Shown here: piece by piece, positions 57,609 to 64,000 of the stretch | How the letters are laid out: every line of letters begins with the position of its first letter | Numbering within the stretch: position 1 is the stretch's first letter | Origin: Antedon bifida | Taxonomy: Eukaryota; Echinodermata; Crinoidea; Comatulida; Antedonidae | Assembly (NCBI GenBank): GCA_963402885.1 | Contig: OY727094.1 | Span: forward strand, 35,652,501-35,716,500 | Direction: 5' to 3' | DNA length: 64,000 bases | Made by a program: the position numbers and the translations under genes | Notes under the pieces: generated by a model | Told to the model about the DNA's origin: nothing | Database searches by the model: none | The model's input: the letters and a program-made list of their open reading frames with translations, nothing else

Positions 57609-58479
57609 ACAACTTTGTAGTGTGCAGTTAGCATATTTACACTTAGAACTAATAAAAAAAAATGTAAAAAAAAAATATTCAGGGGGAATTTTATGTAGGG
57701 GAATTTTACAGTAGGCGGAGGTTTGTACTCTCGGAGTACCCTCTAGTTGTAATTGTTTTCTAAATTATAGAAATATTAAAATTAGTAAGTAGGCTTTTGT
57801 GTGCTAGCTCTGTTTGTATTTCATAATTTTGTTTTGTTGAATTGCATTGCATGTCTCACACTTGGGAAACAATCACCATTGTATGGCTGGTCCTGAAGAC
57901 TTATATATTTCGTTTCATTCCGGGGAATAAGCTTTCATTCTTAGCTCTGCCCCAACCATGGTGAGCTTAACTGGAGACTTAATATTTAATTTCATATTTC
58001 AATAAATATTTTTTTCAAAATTGTCTTTGCTCAGCCCCAATCACGGTGGGGTAGTGAAGACTCTTATATATCATATTTCAAAATACTATAGGTGTCATTT
58101 CTGGGGACCTTGTAGTTGTTTTAAACAGTTTGGTAAGCCGTGCGTTGTTATGCAAATGAGTTTGTGCAGGTGTAATGGGGAAGATGGCATTGTTAGTCAT
58201 TCGCGGTGAACACGCCACAAAATTAAATTTAAAAGTTAAATTTTGATTTTGCTAATCTTTATTAGAAATTCAAATCATGTAAAGATACAATTTTCCGGGC
58301 GGGAACCTAGAAGCTCCCCTCCTTTAGTTTGCAAAAGTAATCTTGAAAAGAACCCCATGCGGAAAAGAAGCTTACCCGTTGAAAAGAAGCCCACCGTACC
58401 CAAGAGTACTAAAAAATGAGGAACACTTGGGCTCTTTTTGGGGTTTTATGGTGTCTATTTAATGGAAAAGTGAATGCCA

Positions 58480-58600
58480 AAAAAAAAAAAACAAAAAAAA
58501 AAACCAATATTCATAAAAAAAATATCCGTCGAGGTTCGAACCCCAGCTGATAGCACTCAAAACTGAGCATTACCCGTTGCACCACAAACTTAAACATGAC
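58480..58600 (-). repeat. tRNA-like SINE head, minus strand
   Basis: Minus strand 'gtttgtggtgcaacgggtaa' and 'ggggttcgaacctcg' are well-formed box A and box B at tRNA spacing. They are followed by T-rich sequence, as in the SINE at 35907. Homopolymer runs at 58478-58503 suggest a tail. Confidence 0.55.
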
Positions 58601-58687
58601 TGAACAGCTGATAATAGTCTATTTATACGTGTATTACGTAATTCATCATTACGTCATAAATATCCTATTAAGCTTGCTAAAACCAAA

Positions 58688-58965
58688 ATGATCAGTTAGC
58701 TCAGTCGTCTGAGCGTCGTGTTAACACACGTATGTCGTGGGTTCGATTCCCACGCTGGTCGGTGGAATAGAGTTAAGGCTATGCGAGCCACTGTGTTTGG
58801 GGTTCACAGATCATACGTCCCCCTTTCCACCACACATCATGAGGCGACAACATCAATGCATCTGGTGATGTGGTGGAAACGACCCCAAAAGGCTGTGGCA
58901 GGGCCTTAGTGCTGAGGCAGGGAGAGCACATTTACCATCTTTTTTTTTGGCTCTCGCCAACTGCT
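58688..58965 (+). mobile_element. tRNA-derived SINE with near-complete cloverleaf head
   Basis: Head 58690-58761: 'gatcagttagctcagtcg' (box A), 'gggttcgattccc' (box B). A 7-bp acceptor stem GATCAGT/GCTGGTC with two G-T pairs can form, but the anticodon stem is poor. A ~200 bp body follows (gtggaatagagttaaggcta ... aggcagggagagcac) and ends in T-rich sequence. Read as a SINE, not a functional tRNA. Confidence 0.65.
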
Positions 58966-60159
58966 TTGATGGTTTAAATTTAATGTTTAGCGCCCTCAAT
59001 TTATTTTAATGTTAAAAAAAAGGAATTAATTCTATACGTGTTTAGAAGAGAATTAATTTTATCTCATCGTAGTTTGGTATGCCGTGCGTTTGTTATGCAA
59101 ATAAGTGTGCACATGTGCTGTGGGAAAGATGGTATATTGTATATTGTTAGTCATTCGCGATCAACACTGTTCAATTTTTATTTTGTTAATCTTTTACATT
59201 ATAATTCTACCGTTACACATTATAGTGTATTTTTAGATATGCGTTTCATGCAAGATATTGTATTGTAGGCTTACTGATATTATAGAACATTTGCAAAGAT
59301 GCCGATTTCCAGACCAATTTCGAAGCTTAGACTAATTCCGCCGGGCTAGGCCATAGGCATATACGAAGTCGAGTTTTAAAAGTAAAAAAACCCACGTAAA
59401 ATGTTGAAGTCGCATCTGGATAGTTGAAATTTTAACATTATCATAATTATCATAGGTGACTATGTATAGTAATAAGTATAAGTAAGTGCATTTCTGGGCT
59501 CTATTTTCATTGCTCTGCCTCAACCATGGTGGGCTAGTACTGGAGACTTAATATTCAATTTTATATTTCAATGAATAGGTGCACTTTCCGGGGACAAGCT
59601 CATATATTGTCCTGGTGAGTCTTATATAGTTTGTTTCATTCAAATCATGTAACGCCATTTTTTCGGCCGGGAACCTACTGTATACAGCTCTTTTATTCAA
59701 AATTGTCTTTGCTCAGCCCCAATCATGGTGGGGTACTGAAGATTCTTATGCATGTTGTTTGAAAACATAATAGATGTCATTTTCGGGTACCTTGTAGCTC
59801 TATTTTAAACAGTTTGATATGTGCGTGCGTTGTTATGCAAATGAGTCTGTGCAGGTGTATTATCGTAAAGATGGTATGTTAGTCATTCGCGGTCAACACG
59901 CCACACTGTTAAATTTTGATGCTGTTAATTATTTACATTAAAAGATTTTTTAAATCATGTAAATAAAATATTTCCGGGCGGGAAGCTATAACAGTTCCCC
60001 TCGTTTAGTTTGCAAAAGTAATCTCGAAAAGAACTCCATGTGGAAAAGAAGCCCACCCAAGAGTACTAAAAATGAAGGAGCACATGGGCTTCTTTTCGAG
60101 GTTTTATGGCAGTCTATTTAATGGAAAATAATTCCATGCAACTTTGTTTCTGATTTAAG

Positions 60160-60852
60160 AAAAGGTCCACTTCATTCATTATTTTCCATTAAAAAAAAAT
60201 CCACTGGCGCCAAATTGGGTCCACTTGAGCACAGTGTATTAACATACGAAAAGATTGAAACTTGAGTGACTTTATTTCTATTTTATATCACTGCTCCCTG
60301 GTACCAAATTGTGTCCACTTGAGCACAGTGTTTTATACCAAAAGATATTAAAATTTAGTGACTTTATTTCTATTTTATATCACTGTGCTCCACTGGGGCC
60401 AAACTGGGTCCACTTGAGCACATTGTATTAACATACGAAAAGATATTAAAATTTAGTGACTTTATTTCTATTTTATTTTTTTATTAAACCTTATTTTGTG
60501 AGGGTGACCCTAAACAGCATATGCAGACAGTCAAAAATATATATGAAAAAACGGATGAACTATGTTCAAAAAATATAAAAATATATAATATATATGTAAA
60601 AAAGATAAATTTGAATCAATGTGAATGCCAAGATGTTTCTGTTTGTCAGTTTGTGATATGGGTATATACGAAACGATATTAAAAGTAGTGACTTTTATTT
60701 CTATTTTATATCACTGTGCTACCCTGTACTATCGTACCACCGTAGTACTATTTCTATTATTGAAGTTAATAAAGGCATAAATGGCGCTCCGTAGAGAAGT
60801 AGAGAATGCTCCAGTCGTCAGAATGACGCTCTGAATATACCTCACCTCACAT
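60160..60852. repeat. Right arm of large inverted repeat, upstream of the gene at 60899
   Basis: Four ~115-bp units ('ggtccacttgagcacagtg', 'acgaaaagatattaaaattt', 'agtgactttatttctatttt') are interrupted at 60475-60655 by AT-rich sequence. They are followed by 'gtactatttctatt', 'atggcgctccgta', 'gaagtagagaatgctcc' and 'atgacgctctgaatatacct', complementary to 56680-56780. The arm ends about 45 bp before the start codon at 60899. Confidence 0.85.
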
Positions 60853-60898
60853 GACATGTGACGTATGAACTCTGAACTTTCTTTCAATCCTCGTTAAA

Positions 60899-61060
60899 AT
60901 GGCGGCGTTGGCGTCTGTTGCCAAGCGAAAAGATTGGAAAGATGTATTTTTCGAGTCAAATACATTGCCTTATGCTGGAGAAAGAAGTGATGAAGTGGAA
61001 GATAACCTTTCTAAACCATACACACTTGAGATAAAGAATGTTGAAGGACTTATTGTACCT
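60899..61060 (+). CDS. First coding exon of an unrecognised gene
   Basis: ATGGCGGCGTTGGCG in a good initiation context opens a 54-codon frame (MAALASVAKRKDWKDVFFES ... EIKNVEGLIVP) that ends in a consensus donor GTAAGTATT in phase 0. The composition is coding-like and there is no stop before the donor. I could not find a following exon in the remaining 2.9 kb, so the gene probably continues past the right edge. I do not recognise the protein. Divergent from PIGP across the inverted-repeat block. Confidence 0.65.
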
Positions 61061-62046
61061 GTAAGTATTACATAAAGAATACCTGAAAGCTAGGCCTAGC
61101 CTAGATCCCTAGATTAAGCCCAAAAAGAAGGCTAGCCAGCTAGGCAAGAGTAAGTCTAGCACACCCCCCCCACTCCCCCCCCCCCCCCCCCGCGAGCGAG
61201 TATTCTTTCACTTGCAGACAGAGGGCGTATATCACGATAACAAAAAAAATATATTTTCTCATGCATTGTTTTGGCAATAGGCCTAGGCCTAGGCCTACTC
61301 ACTAGTTCTCTCATCCATGTGGGAAAAGAAAGAGAGGTTATAGGCCCTAATAATAATAATAAATAGGCCTAGGCCTATATTTGAGAAATTAAAATAATTC
61401 ATAATTTAATAAAATAAAATAGAAATTATTTTTCAAATTATGCGTGCATAACAAGTTGGGGTCGATAACACATTTTTGTTGTTTGTTTAGTTTGATATAA
61501 AAATAATTGTCCCCCTGAAAAAATAATATGAAAATATGCCATATATCACATAATATTATTAATAGTCATAGGCCTGATTATTATTATTAATATTTACTTG
61601 ATAGTAATGTAAAGAAAAAAATGAAATTGACTGGAAAGGATGTCAATGATGGATGGGTTTTTGGTTGAATTTAACCGTTTATATTTTGTCTTTTACAGTA
61701 AGTAAGTAAACATTTTTTTTTTCTACAGAAGAGAAATTGACTTAACGTACTGCAAAATGGCCTAATTCAAAATCAAAGTCTCTTTTTTATCAACCTTCAT
61801 TACATTATTTATGTTTTTGGCCGGGGGACAATACATCTTTAAACTTGTTGTTTATACTTCTCAATTATTTGTCGGGGTCTGATCAGAGCATCTCCATATT
61901 TTTGCTGGAAGTTTAAAAAACTAAAAAGGGAAAAGACTAACATACACTGTTGGAAATTATTGTTTATGCAATGTCGCCCTCTATTTAAAATACAACTTTT
62001 ATCATGGATGTACATGCTGTGTTATTAATATTAGTTAAAGTACTAT
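61061..62046. other. Intron or intergenic sequence with poly-C tract
   Basis: Contains a C-rich run at 61161-61192 and TAGGCC repeats (61278-61296, 61361-61378). The rest is AT-rich with no recognisable feature. Confidence 0.6.
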
Positions 62047-63336
62047 TAGCCTGGGTGCAGTACAAATTTTGCGGGAAAAAAGTATAGGAAAATTTTTTTC
62101 TGATAGAGTATACCATATAGAATGTCAGAAAAAAAATCCCCATCCCAGGGTCTTGGGGAAAATTTTTTACAGCACTTTTAAATGTTGGCCTATACAACAC
62201 ACACAAATTCCTATTAACACACACAAATACAGGGATAGGGAAAATCAATTAACGGTTTTTGTTACTTGCAGTTGTGTTTTAATGATTAAAATTAGTAGAG
62301 GTTACTTTAATAACTACTTCTCATAGTAGTTGATGAATCAAGTCGATACGATGACATCATCATGCCAGAATCCAATATGGCGTCCAATTTGGCGGGAAAA
62401 ACAGGGTATTGCTAACTTCCCGCAAACCCCCCAAACCTCCAAAAGAACATAGCAAACCCCACCGAACCAACATAAAAGTGATTGAATCATGTAGTGTACA
62501 ACCCACTGGGTATATCCATGTAAAAAAAAAAATTAAATTTCTACTGTTAACTACTTATTTTTGGGGTAAAACATCATTTTTTGGTAAAAAATGATTGCTA
62601 AACCCTGCAAACCTCCAAAAAAATATAGCAAACCCCACCGAACCAACATAATAAAAGTGATTAAATCATGTAGTTTACGACCCACTGGGTATATCCATGT
62701 AAAAAAAAAATTAAATTTCTACTGTTAACTACTTATTTTTGGGGTAAAACATCATTTTTTGGTAAAAAATTATTGCTGATTTTTAACAAAAAAATGATGT
62801 TTTATCCCCAAAATAAGTAGTTAACAGTAGAAATTTAATATTTTATATACCCAGTGGGTCGTACACTCCATGATTCAATCACTTTTATATTGGTTCGGTG
62901 GGATTTGCTATGTTTTTTTGGAGGTTTGCGGGGTTTTTAGCAATACCCTGTTTTTCCCGCCAAATTGGCCGCCATATTGGATTCAGGCATGATGATGTCA
63001 TCGTATCGACTTGATTTATCAACTCCTATGAGAAGTAGTTATTAAAGTAAGCCTCTACTAATTTTAATCATTAAAACACAACTGCAAGTAACAAAAACCG
63101 TTAATTGATTTTCCCTATCCCCTATATATAGGTATTTGTGTGTGTCAATAGGAATTTGTGTGTGTTATATAGGCCAAAATTTAAAAGTGCCGTAACAAAT
63201 TTTCCCCAAGACCCTGGGATGGGGATTTTTTTTCTGACATTCTATATGGTATACTCTATCAGAAAAACCAAAAAAAAATTTTCCTATACTTTTTTCCCGC
63301 AAATGTGTATATTAACTGTTCTGCACCCAGGCTATA
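62047..63336. mobile_element. 1.29-kb nearly perfect palindromic (foldback) element
   Basis: The left end 'tagcctgggtgcagtac' and right end 'tctgcacccaggcta' are complementary. Complementarity continues for about 400 bp on each side, e.g. 'gatgacatcatcatgcc' at 62351 against 'ggcatgatgatgtcatc' at 62985, and 'aatttggcgggaaaaacagg' against 'cctgtttttcccgccaaatt'. Inside are two direct copies of a ~185-bp unit (62405-62590, 62590-62775) and one inverted copy (62775-62945). 'tat' flanks both ends and could be a short target duplication. No transposase; the open frames (62069, 61985, 62409, 63138) are the arms read through. Confidence 0.9.
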
Positions 63337-63339
63337 TTG

Positions 63340-64000
63340 TACATGACGGTACATTATTTTGTCATGTAAATCAATTTCATTAATTATTTTTTTATACAAT
63401 AGATTTTCTAAGTAAGACTTTTATTAGAAGTTTTTCTATTTTTAAATTAATGAAAGTGTGATTTGATCATGATGTGATGAAGCAGGTTAAATGCAACCAT
63501 CCCTGCAAATTATATCGTAGGAAAAAAATTTACCGAGTTGAAATAATGAAAGAAGTAGTTAAAAACGTGATCTGGAGATTATGCTTGCTAATCTTAAAAT
63601 GATGAAGTCAAGGGATTTAGATCACATATCACTTGCCGATTAAAACTAGTCAGTAGTATTACTATACAGTACTACTGTATTTGATATTATAATACCAGCA
63701 CTACTTTAGCATAGATTGGATTCTTGTTTGATGTTACCGCTGATAAATCCTTATCTTATTTATGCCACCCACATCATTGTTACCACCTATATAATATTCA
63801 GACATCATGCGCCCTTATTGGAAATATATTACTGTTGTTATTACAGAATTAACCAATCAAATGGCATTAAAATAATTATACAGTAAATATCAGCAATATA
63901 ATGTAGGCTCAGCTAAAGTCTAGATACAGTACAGTCTGCAACTAAGGTAAAGTTCAAAAGGTTAATCTCAAACAATGCTTTAAATATTGATATTGAGAGT
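63340..64000. other. AT-rich sequence with no recognised feature
   Basis: I see no open frame with similarity, no exon consistent with the 60899 gene, and no clear repeat. Confidence 0.5.

Larger units (their letters stand above)
57860..60130. repeat. Internal direct duplication between the inverted-repeat arms
   Basis: A module at about 58020-58450 recurs at about 59697-60130 and partially at 59066-59170. Shared landmarks are 'tgctcagccccaatcacggt', 'gttatgcaaatgagt', 'gaaagatgg'-like, 'gttagtcattcgcggt', 'ttccgggcgggaa' and 'ggttttatggngtctattta'. A preceding module (57935-58010 and 59515-59580; 'ccaaccatggtgagctta', 'actggagacttaatatt') is also duplicated. No coding frame is present. Confidence 0.8.

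Noticed and set aside
58690-58761. Functional tRNA gene
   Set aside because: The A and B boxes and acceptor stem are good, but the anticodon stem is poor and a SINE-type body and T-rich end follow directly.
62069-63383. Open frames in the palindromic element as a transposase
   Set aside because: All are short, lie on the mirrored arms and carry no transposase motif; the same peptide occurs on both arms because they are complementary.

Overview
This is a eukaryotic window: low GC, split genes with GT-AG introns, and many dispersed and tandem repeats. The proteins (LEKR1-, SH2D5-, DFFB-, AP2M1- and PIGP-like, plus two GPCRs) point to an animal. An invertebrate deuterostome, probably an echinoderm, fits best: the genes look vertebrate-like, there is a large intronless class-B-type receptor, TAGGCCTA motifs are common, and there are tRNA-derived SINEs with (ATT)n tails. 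The organism is an inference; the sequence does not prove it.

Layout. 268-6114 (-): coiled-coil LEKR1-like gene whose 3' end lies off the left edge. A 1.1 kb intergenic gap separates it from a head-to-head PTB+SH2 adaptor gene (7207-24813, +, 10 exons, SH2D5-like). 24.8-28.6 kb: non-coding with small transposons. 28594-31650 (+): intronless somatomedin-B/class-B 7TM receptor. 33354-40230 (+): three-exon class A peptide-type GPCR whose introns are full of minisatellites and foldback elements. 42660-45453 (-): complete six-exon caspase-activated DNase (DFFB). It shares a 1.3 kb divergent intergenic region with AP2M1 (46759-52838, +, nine exons plus a candidate 6-nt microexon). 55283-56601 (-): complete four-exon PIGP. 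It is followed by a ~4.2 kb block bounded by inverted repeats, which sits between PIGP and the first exon of an unrecognised gene (60899-61060, +). 62047-63336: a ~1.3 kb nearly perfect palindromic element.

The genes do not form one pathway. They are housekeeping genes (clathrin adaptor mu2, GPI anchor synthesis), an apoptotic nuclease, a signalling adaptor, a coiled-coil protein and two receptors. Two gene pairs are clearly head-to-head and a third (PIGP/unknown) is divergent around the inverted-repeat block.

Repeats dominate the rest. Family A is a palindromic MITE with ends like GCTCTGTCTACACTATCAA, with about 15 copies. Family B has CTGCAGTTACTGCAG cores. Family C has ends like AAGCTTGGTTCCCACT and is CpG-rich. 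There are also two copies of one tRNA-derived SINE, other SINE pieces, and at least ten minisatellites. Exon coordinates were assembled by hand from splice sites and reading phase. All the assembled genes keep an open frame across every junction.
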